Assembly: GCA_027348355.1 (NCBI GenBank)
Contig: DAIEPN010000088.1
Coordinates: 1-5,650 of the forward strand
Length of the DNA: 5,650 nt
Reading direction: 5' to 3'
Source: Chlamydiota bacterium
Lineage (GTDB): Bacteria; Chlamydiota; Chlamydiia; Chlamydiales; Rhabdochlamydiaceae
The notes under the pieces were generated by a model. It ran no database searches, was not told where the DNA came from, and saw only the letters and a list, made by a program, of their open reading frames with translations. This document shows positions 1 to 5,650 of the stretch, piece by piece. The stretch's first letter is position 1. Each line of letters starts with the position of its first letter. Position numbers and translations under genes: made by a program.

Positions 1-1185
1 TCACAATTGATTTATATAGGTAGCTCTATAGGATGCGGGTTTTCTTTTGACCTATCCTTTCTTATTCTCTTTAGGCTATTGCAAGGTTTTGCTGGAGGAA
101 TGGCCATCCCTCTTGGGATGGCAGCGCTCATGCGGGCAATGCCACAGTCTCAATGGGCTAAAACGAGCGCATACATGAATATGGTAACCTTAGTTGCACC
201 CGCACTTGGCCCTCTTTTTGGCGCCTATGTTACTAGGATAATGGGATGGCAATGGATTTTTTTTCTAAAAGTTCCCCTATCTTGCTTTTGCTTTACTCTA
301 AGCCTTTATTGGGTTAGAAAAGAGGAAAAACATGAAGTTTCAAGATTTGATTGGCCAGGTTTTATTTTAGGTGGATTAAGCCTTTCTGGAATTTTATGGG
401 TTTTGTCGGAAATAGGTAAAAACACTTCTGATCAAATATTGATCACGACATCAATTTTAGCCGTTCTTTTCGCAATCATCTTTATCCAGACAGAAAAAAG
501 AAGTAAGTCGCCACTAATTCCCCTTTCCATATTTAAGAATCAACATTTTACTTTTGGAAACTTGATTCAATCGGCAGCGAATACAATCTTCTTAGGAGCC
601 AATTTTATTATTGCGTTGTACCTACAGCAAGGTCTTTACTTCGATCTTGTCTCAACAGGTTGGATCATGTCAGCAATCACTCCTGGAATGCTCCTGGTAC
701 AGCCTTTGGTTGGAAAATTCTATAATAGACTAGGACCCTTGCCGTTTATTATACCGGGATTATTTCTATTATCTCTTAGTACGTTCGCCTTTGTCTTCAC
801 AACTGCGCAAACATCGCCTTATCTATTAGGATTTCTTGTTTTTTGTATTGGATCTGCTTCCTCAATCACACAAACACCTAACGTATCTTGTATTTTTAGC
901 GGCCTACCTCATAAATATAAAGGAGCCGGAAGCTCCCTTTATTCTTTGTTTAAACAGGTATCCGCAAGTTTTGGAGTCGCAATTTCTACAATGGTGTTAT
1001 CTCTTGGAATGAAAGTAAACGGGTATATACCCTCTCCGACTCCTTTCCATTATTGCTTTATTGTACTCGGAGCAATCCCTGCCATTTCATTAGCATTCTG
1101 CTTTTATATAGATAATAAGAAAGCATTAAAGCAGATCACTACACCAAGTCATACGCCAACAGAAACAGAATTCGGTACGGAATAA
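1..1185 (+). CDS. MFS transporter, DHA2/EmrB-like multidrug exporter (5' truncated)
   Basis: The frame is open from the first base, so the real start lies outside the window; 394 codons including the stop are present. Most of the protein is strings of hydrophobic membrane-spanning helices. The fragment begins around the third helix of a 14-helix DHA2 transporter and then shows the family hallmarks: RLLQGFAGG, followed by the antiporter motif C region APALGPLFG (about residues 66-74 of the fragment) and WQWIFFLKVP, matching the EmrB-type 'GP..GG...WRWIF..NVP' signature. DHA2 proteins are about 480-520 residues, so roughly 85-110 residues are missing at the N-terminus. Members export hydrophobic drugs, dyes or bile acids across the inner membrane in exchange for protons, often with an EmrA-type adaptor; any such partner would be upstream of the window. 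The polar tail after the last helix is short (about 25 residues). The substrate cannot be deduced. It converges on the minus-strand block. Confidence 0.9.
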   Translation, partial: SQLIYIGSSIGCGFSFDLSFLILFRLLQGFAGGMAIPLGMAALMRAMPQSQWAKTSAYMNMVTLVAPALGPLFGAYVTRIMGWQWIFFLKVPLSCFCFTLSLYWVRKEEKHEVSRFDWPGFILGGLSLSGILWVLSEIGKNTSDQILITTSILAVLFAIIFIQTEKRSKSPLIPLSIFKNQHFTFGNLIQSAANTIFLGANFIIALYLQQGLYFDLVSTGWIMSAITPGMLLVQPLVGKFYNRLGPLPFIIPGLFLLSLSTFAFVFTTAQTSPYLLGFLVFCIGSASSITQTPNVSCIFSGLPHKYKGAGSSLYSLFKQVSASFGVAISTMVLSLGMKVNGYIPSPTPFHYCFIVLGAIPAISLAFCFYIDNKKALKQITTPSHTPTETEFGTE

Positions 1186-1411
1186 GGTAAAAAGTTCTAA
1201 AAATTTAGGTCGTCCCCTTCTTTTCATAAAGTTGGGTCACCAGAAAAAATTTACGTGTACCATTGCCGAAACTCTGTATCACAAGACTTATTTCTGCTAA
1301 ATCAATCCAAATAATTTTGCTGACCAGATAGGTAAATTTCATCTTCATTAGCTTTTTGTAAAAAAACTGTTTTTGGCTAAGTAAGATTAAACAAGGAATG
1401 TTTTTTTGAGA

Positions 1412-1981
1412 TCAATTCAGAGCTTCTATAGTAAAATCTTCCCTGTCCAAGATCGGTGTTGAACCGTAAAATTCACAAAGAGCTCGTCTAAAAATCTCAG
1501 CCCTTTCCGAAAGACCTTGCGTGCAGTATGTTTTGACTTGTTCGTATACCGCTTGTTTAAACGCAAGGGTATCACCTTCCGACCCAATAAGATTATCAAT
1601 ACTGACTCGAAAGCGAAATCCAGCTGCCATAGAAAGAATCCATTCCATAGCCTGTGGTTTGACTTCAACACTTTGAAAAAGTTTTTGCTCCGAAGCGCTA
1701 CGCCCATCTGGTACATACCAATACCCGAAGTCCACAAGTTTTCGTCGATTTTCTCCAGCAATAAGCCAATGAGAGCATTCATGTAACGCGCTAGCAAAAA
1801 AACCGTGTGCAAAGATAAGAGAATGATGAGGTCTGTCCTCACCTGCTGGAAGATAAAGAGGTTCATCATCGCCTTTAACCAGCTCGGTATTATATTTCTC
1901 AAAGAAACAAGTATTGAAAATAGTTATTACATCTTCGTAGCGATGTACCCGTTCTTCTAAGCTTACTTGCTTACAATTCAT
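1412..1981 (-). CDS. epmC: Elongation factor P hydroxylase, EpmC/YfcM family
   Basis: A 189-residue protein resembling E. coli EpmC (about 182 residues) along its whole length. Recognisable blocks are F-N-[TS]-C-F near the start, KGDDEPLYLPA, FAHGFFASALHECSHWLIAG, LVDFGYWYVPDGR, VEVKPQAMEW, and a C-terminus ending EALN as in E. coli. HECSH (residues 67-71) supplies an HExxH-like metal site in the segment where EpmC coordinates its metal. EpmC hydroxylates the EF-P lysine already beta-lysylated by EpmA with EpmB; EF-P rescues ribosomes stalled at polyproline. None of efp, epmA or epmB is in the window. I chose the ATG at 1981 because its N-terminus is closer in length to E. coli EpmC and an AGGA lies 11 nt upstream. 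An in-frame ATG at 2005 would add eight residues but has only a poorly spaced AGAAGAG directly against it. It is the last gene of the minus-strand block, about 46 nt (22 nt from the longer start) after the ABM-like gene. The family call is firm from remembered family sequence; activity is inferred. Confidence 0.88.
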   Translation of the reverse strand: MNCKQVSLEERVHRYEDVITIFNTCFFEKYNTELVKGDDEPLYLPAGEDRPHHSLIFAHGFFASALHECSHWLIAGENRRKLVDFGYWYVPDGRSASEQKLFQSVEVKPQAMEWILSMAAGFRFRVSIDNLIGSEGDTLAFKQAVYEQVKTYCTQGLSERAEIFRRALCEFYGSTPILDREDFTIEALN

Positions 1982-2027
1982 ACTTATCAATTTCCTGTTT
2001 TTCATCTCTTCTAAGAAAATAAATTGG

Positions 2028-2381
2028 TTATTTCAAAAGCAGATCATCCACTACATCCATACAGATATCTGGTAGTTTTCGATCCGGATCCATGCAATCC
2101 TTGATAGTGATAACAGCTTTTCGAATTTCTAGAGGAAGCTCCTCAGATGGGTTGTTTTCTCCTGGCCAAGACGCGTCGCGAGTTTTTTTATCAGGCCATC
2201 TCGAATAAGCAACCCACATTCCTTCTGGTGTTCGATGCAAACAAGAACCAATGGCTCCTCTATGTTCTACAAAATATTTTGCAATTATCTTCCAAGCATT
2301 TTGATAATCAGATTCTCGATTTGGTTTGAGATAAGCTTGGTAAATGGCCGCAAAACCAGAGTTGGCGTTTGGTAGGGTCAT
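2028..2381 (-). CDS. Small ABM-like (dimeric alpha/beta barrel) protein
   Basis: A soluble 117-residue protein with no signal peptide or membrane segment. Residues about 10-65 have the pattern of antibiotic-biosynthesis-monooxygenase (ABM) domain proteins: a beta strand (FAAIYQAYLKP), a charged helix with the typical 'E..Y..AW' spacing (residues 23-34), HRGAIGSCLHR, then a strand MWVAYSRWPDKKT. These ferredoxin-like proteins normally form dimeric barrels; some oxidise quinols or haem, but many have no known substrate. The region after residue 75 (SEELPLEIRKAV..., then DICMDVVDDLL) is less like the classical domain. A GGGGA ribosome-binding site sits 5 nt before the ATG. The gene lies 27 nt after the ispD-like stop and just before the epmC-like gene, so it is probably co-transcribed with both. 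The family assignment comes from sequence pattern only; a specific reaction cannot be given. Confidence 0.7.
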   Translation of the reverse strand: MTLPNANSGFAAIYQAYLKPNRESDYQNAWKIIAKYFVEHRGAIGSCLHRTPEGMWVAYSRWPDKKTRDASWPGENNPSEELPLEIRKAVITIKDCMDPDRKLPDICMDVVDDLLLK

Positions 2382-2408
2382 AAAAATCCCCGAGTAAAAT
2401 TATATATT

Positions 2409-3083
2409 TTAGGAAAACAGGTTTTGACTGAATAACTCATTTGCGATAACTAGATCGCTTTTAACGGTAACTTTCATATTGATAAAATCCCCAACCACAA
2501 TCTTTACTTTGTGTCCGTACATGGCAACAATTTCGCTATCATCTGTTGCAACAAAATACTGATCGTGAATTGCCGATTCCAAAGAGCTCAGTAAAATATC
2601 ACGTCTAAACCCTTGGGGGGTTTGCGCAATCCATGTTGTAGCTCTTGCAAGTGACCTCTGTATGATTAGATCATCTTCTGCATATTTGATGGTTGCAGTG
2701 GGAGGAACAGCCGTCATTGCAGCGCCATACTCTTCAACTGCTTTAATCAAATTTTCAATAAGCCATACGGGAGTAAGGGCCCTTGCTCCATCGTGGGTGA
2801 GAATGATATTTCCCCTAGTCGCTTGAACACCTTTATATACGGATTCTATCCTTTCACTTCCCCCTTCAACCACAAGCACAGAGAGATTATATCTTGTAAA
2901 AAGTTCCTGATAAACCGGTATGTCCTGTTTGCGTGTTGCAACAATTATCTCATCTAGCTTACTGCATTTGGCGAACTGTTCTACAGTTCTTACTATCATC
3001 GGCTTTCCCGCGATCTCTAGAAGAAGTTTATTCTCACCAAATCGCGTTGAGCTACCTGCTGCTGTTATAACTACAGAAACCAT
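2409..3083 (-). CDS. ispD: IspD-family cytidylyltransferase (2-C-methyl-D-erythritol 4-phosphate cytidylyltransferase-like)
   Basis: A 224-residue protein of the usual IspD length (about 225-240). IspD joins MEP to CMP from CTP, giving CDP-methylerythritol. The nucleotide-binding loop AAGSSTRFGENK (residues 8-19) keeps the Arg14 and Lys19 that contact CTP phosphates. Also visible are GGSERIESV (74-82), HDGAR (97-101, family HDAAR), PPTATIK (127-133), AQTPQGF (153-159), TDD (180-182) and NMKVT (202-206), whose Lys204 matches E. coli Lys213. Departures: the family's 'PVxDT' is PPTAT and 'LDR' is LAR (145-147), so two usually conserved Asp are Ala, and HDAARP reads HDGARAL. The start at 3083 was chosen because MVSVVITAAG is the normal IspD N-terminus and GGAG lies 10 nt upstream; an in-frame ATG at 3131 would add 16 non-homologous residues inside dxr. 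It overlaps the end of dxr by 32 nt, which suggests translational coupling. A related non-MEP cytidylyltransferase role is possible. Confidence 0.85.
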   Translation of the reverse strand: MVSVVITAAGSSTRFGENKLLLEIAGKPMIVRTVEQFAKCSKLDEIIVATRKQDIPVYQELFTRYNLSVLVVEGGSERIESVYKGVQATRGNIILTHDGARALTPVWLIENLIKAVEEYGAAMTAVPPTATIKYAEDDLIIQRSLARATTWIAQTPQGFRRDILLSSLESAIHDQYFVATDDSEIVAMYGHKVKIVVGDFINMKVTVKSDLVIANELFSQNLFS

Positions 3084-4212
3084 TTTCCAAAATCTCCATG
3101 GCTGTTTTTTGCGCGACTCTTTCGGCTTCAATGATCTGATTAATATCAGGATTCATTATGTTTTTTGCTTTTTGGATTGTGGCCGCAATGATTTTAGGGA
3201 TATCCATAAAACCAATCTTATTCTCCATATAGGCTTGTACGGCAATGTGATCAGCGCCGTGAAGCACAGCGGGCATAATCCCACCCATTTCCAAAACCGT
3301 ATAACCCATGTTTAAACAAGGAAACTTAGCAAAAGCAGGTTTTTCAAAGTTAAGTGTTTTCCCATACAAATCTGTAAATGAGCTTGCAGATCCTTGCGCC
3401 CTTTCAGGATAAAATAAGGCATATTGCGTGTAACGTCTCATATCTGGAGTGCCCAGCTCCGTAATAATACTGCCATCACTAAATTCGACTAGAGAATGGC
3501 AAATATATTCAGGGTGTACAACCACTTTGATCTGACTTGGGTCAACATCAAATAGCCATTTTGCTTCAATAACTTCAAAAGCCTTATTTATGCACGTTGC
3601 ACTGTCTATTGTAATTTTATTTCCCATATTCCAAGCAGGTCTGGAAAAGATGTCTTTCATTGTAACATTTTTGAGCTGTTCTTCGCTCATTTCGGCAATT
3701 TTCCCCTTGCCCATGGTTAAATAAATATTTCTGATCTCTGTTTTTTTTCCTGATTTCAGTGACTGGAACAAAGCGGAATGTTCTGAATCAATTGGGATGA
3801 TAGTCACATTATTCTTTTTAGCTTCGCGTATAACAATCTCACCAGCTAAGACTAGTGTTTCCTTATTAGCAAGCCCGATTGTGATCCCCTTTTTTATGGC
3901 TTCAAGGGTAGGAATGAGCCCTGCTATGCCCACTAAGGAATTGATTACAAGATCACTACCTAAGGTTGCAATTTTTTTAAGCCCTTCTTCCCCTTTGTAA
4001 AGGAATACATTTGTTTTAAAGGACTCTGCTTTATCCTCATCTGTTATACAAACAGCTTCTGGTTTAAACTCCTCTATCTGCTCTTTTAACTTCTCTATAT
4101 TGCTATTTGCTGACAGTCCAATCACCTTGAACTTGTCAGGATGCTGTCTGACAATATCTAGTGTCTGTGTTCCAATCGAACCCGTTGAGCCAAGAATAAC
4201 AATACGTTTCAT
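3052..4212 (-). CDS. dxr: Dxr-family protein (1-deoxy-D-xylulose 5-phosphate reductoisomerase-like), divergent active site
   Basis: A 386-residue protein, close to the usual 380-400. Dxr rearranges and reduces DXP to methylerythritol phosphate with NADPH and a divalent metal. Present: the NADPH-binding GSTGSIG (residues 8-14), LANKE (114-118), IDSEHSALFQ (141-150) with metal ligands Asp142 and Glu144 plus His145, MGNKITIDSA (196-205), NK (209-210) with third metal ligand Glu213, HPEYICHS (233-240) and LGTPDMR (253-259). Altered by gapless comparison with remembered E. coli Dxr: SGGPF becomes GKGKI (168-172), so the phosphate-binding Ser186 equivalent is Gly168; His209 becomes Arg191; NKG becomes NKA; and the C-terminal NAANE becomes HGADH (318-322). 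The start at 4212 gives the standard MKRIVILGSTGSIG terminus with GGAG 8 nt upstream; an ATG at 4233 would add seven residues. It is first in the minus-strand block. Family membership is firm; whether DXP is its substrate is doubtful. Confidence 0.86.
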   Translation of the reverse strand: MKRIVILGSTGSIGTQTLDIVRQHPDKFKVIGLSANSNIEKLKEQIEEFKPEAVCITDEDKAESFKTNVFLYKGEEGLKKIATLGSDLVINSLVGIAGLIPTLEAIKKGITIGLANKETLVLAGEIVIREAKKNNVTIIPIDSEHSALFQSLKSGKKTEIRNIYLTMGKGKIAEMSEEQLKNVTMKDIFSRPAWNMGNKITIDSATCINKAFEVIEAKWLFDVDPSQIKVVVHPEYICHSLVEFSDGSIITELGTPDMRRYTQYALFYPERAQGSASSFTDLYGKTLNFEKPAFAKFPCLNMGYTVLEMGGIMPAVLHGADHIAVQAYMENKIGFMDIPKIIAATIQKAKNIMNPDINQIIEAERVAQKTAMEILENGFCSYNSSR

Positions 4213-4233
4213 TTTAAAATCTCCAAGACCCAA

Positions 4234-4262
4234 ATTTTACCAAGAATTCAGGTTATCGTCCA
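4234..4262 (-). promoter_or_regulatory. Candidate sigma70-type promoter for the dxr-ispD-ABM-epmC block
   Basis: Read on the minus strand, TGGACG (4262-4257, four of six matches to TTGACA) is followed after exactly 17 nt by TAAAAT (4239-4234, five of six matches to TATAAT). Transcription would begin near 4227, leaving a leader of about 14 nt that still contains the GGAG ribosome-binding site (4224-4221) of dxr. The site lies in the divergent region between dxr and the alcohol dehydrogenase gene. Such matches are common in AT-rich DNA, so position relative to the gene is the main support. Confidence 0.35.
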
Positions 4263-4436
4263 TTTGCATTTTTTATGGGGATTTCCTCTCCATTTTATTT
4301 AACTTTGAGTGAGATACGTAGAATTTACACCATTTCAGGCTACCAAACTATTCCCAAATTCAAATAACCTATATATAGTTAAAATTATCATACCCATCTA
4401 GATTGGATAACCTCCATCTTAAAAAAAGGAAAATCT

Positions 4437-5456
4437 ATGGCAAAAATGCGCGCAGTTCAAGTCCCAGGACCCAAAATGCCTTTCGAGCTCGTTGAAAAAG
4501 AGATTCCCATCCCTAAAAACGGATGTGTTCGAGTCAAAGTCCAGGCCTGTGGAATTTGTCATAGCGACTCTTTTACAAAAGAAGGCGCCTTTCCAGGAAT
4601 TCAGTATCCAAGAGTTCCCGGTCATGAAATCGCAGGAGTGATCGATCTGCTCGGAGAAGATGCCGGAGATTGGAAAGTAGGTCAGAGAGTTGGCATTGGA
4701 TGGCATGGAGGGCACTGCAAAACATGTCTATCCTGCAGAAGGGGAGATTTTATGACATGCGAAAAATTGCAAACTCCAGGCATTTCTTATGATGGCGGAT
4801 ATGCAGAGTATGTAGTAGTTCCAATTGAAGCTTTAGCCCTAATTCCCGAGAACCTCTCAGCAGTAGAAGTAGGTCCCCTGATGTGCGCTGGGATCACTAC
4901 TTTTAACGCATTACGAAATAGCGGAGCTATTGCTGGAGAGACTGTTGCCATTTTAGGAATTGGGGGCTTAGGTCATCTTGCGATTCAATTTGCTGTCAAA
5001 ATGGGATTTCGCACGATTGCAATCGCAAGAGGAAAAGATAAACAACCATTATCTAAAAAGCTGGGAGCTCAATATTATATCGACAGTGAAAGCCAGAGCG
5101 TAAGCGAAGAGCTTAAAAAACTAGGAGGAGCGAAAGTCATCTTAGCTACCGTTACAAATTCGAAAGCAATCAACGCTGTAGTTGATGGCCTTTCCATAAA
5201 TGGAAAACTCCTCATCGTTGGAATTCCAGAAGAACCCTTATCGGTTCCTGTATTAACACTCATAGGCGGACGCCGAACTATTGAAGGATGGCCATGTGGA
5301 ACTTCCATCAATTCTGAAGACACTTTGGCATTTAGCGAACTGACTGATGTTCGCTCGATGAATCAAGTATTTCCTCTTGAAAAAGCAGCGGAAGCATATG
5401 AACTCATGATGAGTGGGAAAGCAAGGTTTCGAGTTGTTCTCCAAACCGGTTTTTAA
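4437..5456 (+). CDS. Zinc-dependent medium-chain alcohol dehydrogenase (MDR superfamily)
   Basis: A complete, soluble 339-residue enzyme of normal length for bacterial zinc ADHs. The N-terminal GroES-like domain carries catalytic-zinc ligands Cys41 (CGICHSD), His63 followed by Glu64 (PGHE), and Cys150 (GPLMCAG), and the four structural-zinc cysteines at 94, 97, 100 and 108. The Rossmann domain has GIGGLG at 174-179. After the second strand the sequence is ARGKDK with no acidic residue at the usual ribose-binding position, so NADP(H) rather than NAD(H) preference is a reasonable inference. The C-terminal stretch (GWPCGTSINSEDTLAF, then FPLEKAAEAYELMMSGKARFRVV) is typical of a widespread group of broad-range bacterial alcohol/aldehyde dehydrogenases. 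The start is supported by AAAGGA 6 nt upstream; a second in-frame ATG at 4446 is less well placed. It is transcribed divergently from dxr and looks monocistronic. The physiological substrate is not predictable. Confidence 0.93.
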   Translation: MAKMRAVQVPGPKMPFELVEKEIPIPKNGCVRVKVQACGICHSDSFTKEGAFPGIQYPRVPGHEIAGVIDLLGEDAGDWKVGQRVGIGWHGGHCKTCLSCRRGDFMTCEKLQTPGISYDGGYAEYVVVPIEALALIPENLSAVEVGPLMCAGITTFNALRNSGAIAGETVAILGIGGLGHLAIQFAVKMGFRTIAIARGKDKQPLSKKLGAQYYIDSESQSVSEELKKLGGAKVILATVTNSKAINAVVDGLSINGKLLIVGIPEEPLSVPVLTLIGGRRTIEGWPCGTSINSEDTLAFSELTDVRSMNQVFPLEKAAEAYELMMSGKARFRVVLQTGF

Positions 5457-5474
5457 GAGTATTTTACTAGCTAG

Positions 5475-5518
5475 CTCTAAACTCATATCAGCGGAACCCA
5501 AAGAAGAGCAATTTAGAG
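5475..5518. terminator. Possible bidirectional terminator dyad between convergent genes
   Basis: CTCTAAA (5475-5481) and TTTAGAG (5512-5518) form a perfect 7-bp inverted repeat with a 30-nt loop, placed between the alcohol dehydrogenase stop and the end of the convergent minus-strand gene. The loop is long, the stem is short and AT-rich, and only a loose T-rich stretch follows on the plus strand, so this is at best a weak terminator. Confidence 0.2.
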
Positions 5519-5530
5519 TCTACAGATGTT

Positions 5531-5650
5531 TTACTTTTCAGGTTGTATAGCAATGTGGTAGCCTGCGGGGAGAAAATCTGCATGCGTTAGATAAGGAGCA
5601 AGTTCAGGATGTTTATTTTCTAATACGGTTTTTGCCTCATCAAATCGATT
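5531..5650 (-). CDS. C-terminal end of an unidentified protein (5' part outside the window)
   Basis: On the minus strand a frame is open from the right edge to a TAA at 5531-5533, giving 39 residues that begin NRFDEAKTVLENKHPELAPY and end GYHIAIQPEK. The stretch reads as real coding sequence: an amphipathic helix (DEAKTVLENKHPELAPYL) followed by an aromatic and proline-containing tail, with unbiased amino-acid composition. It is too short for a family assignment and I do not recognise it. The gene converges on the alcohol dehydrogenase, with 74 bp between their stop codons. Confidence 0.6.
   Translation of the reverse strand, partial: NRFDEAKTVLENKHPELAPYLTHADFLPAGYHIAIQPEK

Noticed and set aside
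1348..1380. Possible terminator hairpin TTAGC...GCTAA with A/T-rich interior after epmC
   Set aside because: The stem is only 5 bp, the interior is A/T homopolymer without a GC-rich core, and no clear T-run follows in the transcript direction.
1426..1902. Long minus-strand open frame (158 codons) overlapping the epmC-like gene
   Set aside because: It lies wholly in another frame of epmC, has no family resemblance, and the epmC frame shows clear conserved motifs.
2409..3083. Assignment of the cytidylyltransferase as TarI (ribitol 5-phosphate cytidylyltransferase), with the alcohol dehydrogenase as TarJ
   Set aside because: The cytidylyltransferase motifs are closer to IspD, and the dehydrogenase belongs to the classical four-cysteine structural-zinc ADH group and is transcribed divergently.
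2920..3315. Plus-strand open frame across the dxr/ispD junction (131 codons)
   Set aside because: It is antisense to two well-supported genes, has a low-plausibility protein composition and has no sensible start.
4359..4391. Plus-strand promoter for the alcohol dehydrogenase (TTCAAA with TAAAAT or TATCAT)
   Set aside because: Spacings are 15 or 21 nt and the region is generally AT-rich, so no element stands out enough to annotate.
1..5650. CRISPR arrays, tRNA or rRNA genes, insertion sequences or other mobile elements
   Set aside because: No spaced repeats, cloverleaf, rRNA-like stretch, transposase or flanking terminal inverted repeats were seen; intergenic gaps are all under 230 bp.

Overview
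This is a low-GC (roughly 40% by eye), gene-dense bacterial window with five complete genes and two genes cut by its edges. The best taxonomic clue is a convincing homologue of EpmC (YfcM), the elongation factor P hydroxylase known mainly from gammaproteobacteria. With the AT-rich composition this suggests a low-GC gammaproteobacterium (a Legionella-like lineage would fit) or a bacterium that exchanged genes with one. The other genes say little about taxonomy, so this is a weak inference.

Layout. Positions 1-1185 (+) hold the C-terminal four-fifths of a DHA2/EmrB-type MFS drug exporter that enters from the left. Facing it is a compact minus-strand block running right to left from 4212 to 1412: a Dxr-family gene, an IspD-family gene overlapping it by 32 nt, a small antibiotic-biosynthesis-monooxygenase (ABM)-like protein, and the EpmC-like hydroxylase. 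Junctions are short (overlap 32, then 27 and about 46 nt), so one transcript is likely, with a candidate promoter just upstream of dxr at 4234-4262. A 224-bp divergent intergenic region separates this block from a plus-strand zinc-dependent medium-chain alcohol dehydrogenase (4437-5456). At the right edge, 5531-5650 (-) encodes the last 39 residues of an unrecognised protein that converges on the dehydrogenase.

How the genes may work together. Dxr and IspD are consecutive enzymes of the methylerythritol phosphate (MEP) isoprenoid pathway: Dxr makes MEP from 1-deoxy-D-xylulose 5-phosphate and IspD activates it with CTP. Both proteins here keep the fold, the nucleotide-binding motifs and (in Dxr) the metal ligands, but both depart from family-invariant residues around the substrate. 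In Dxr, the SGG phosphate-loop motif is lost, the histidine equivalent to E. coli His209 is arginine, and the C-terminal NAANE motif reads HGADH. In IspD, two usually conserved aspartates are alanine. The most interesting possibility is therefore that this is not the housekeeping pair but a paralogous reductoisomerase/cytidylyltransferase module making another CDP-activated polyol. The alternative is simply a divergent MEP pair. The link of the ABM-like protein and EpmC-like hydroxylase to this module is unknown. No efp, epmA or epmB lies in the window.
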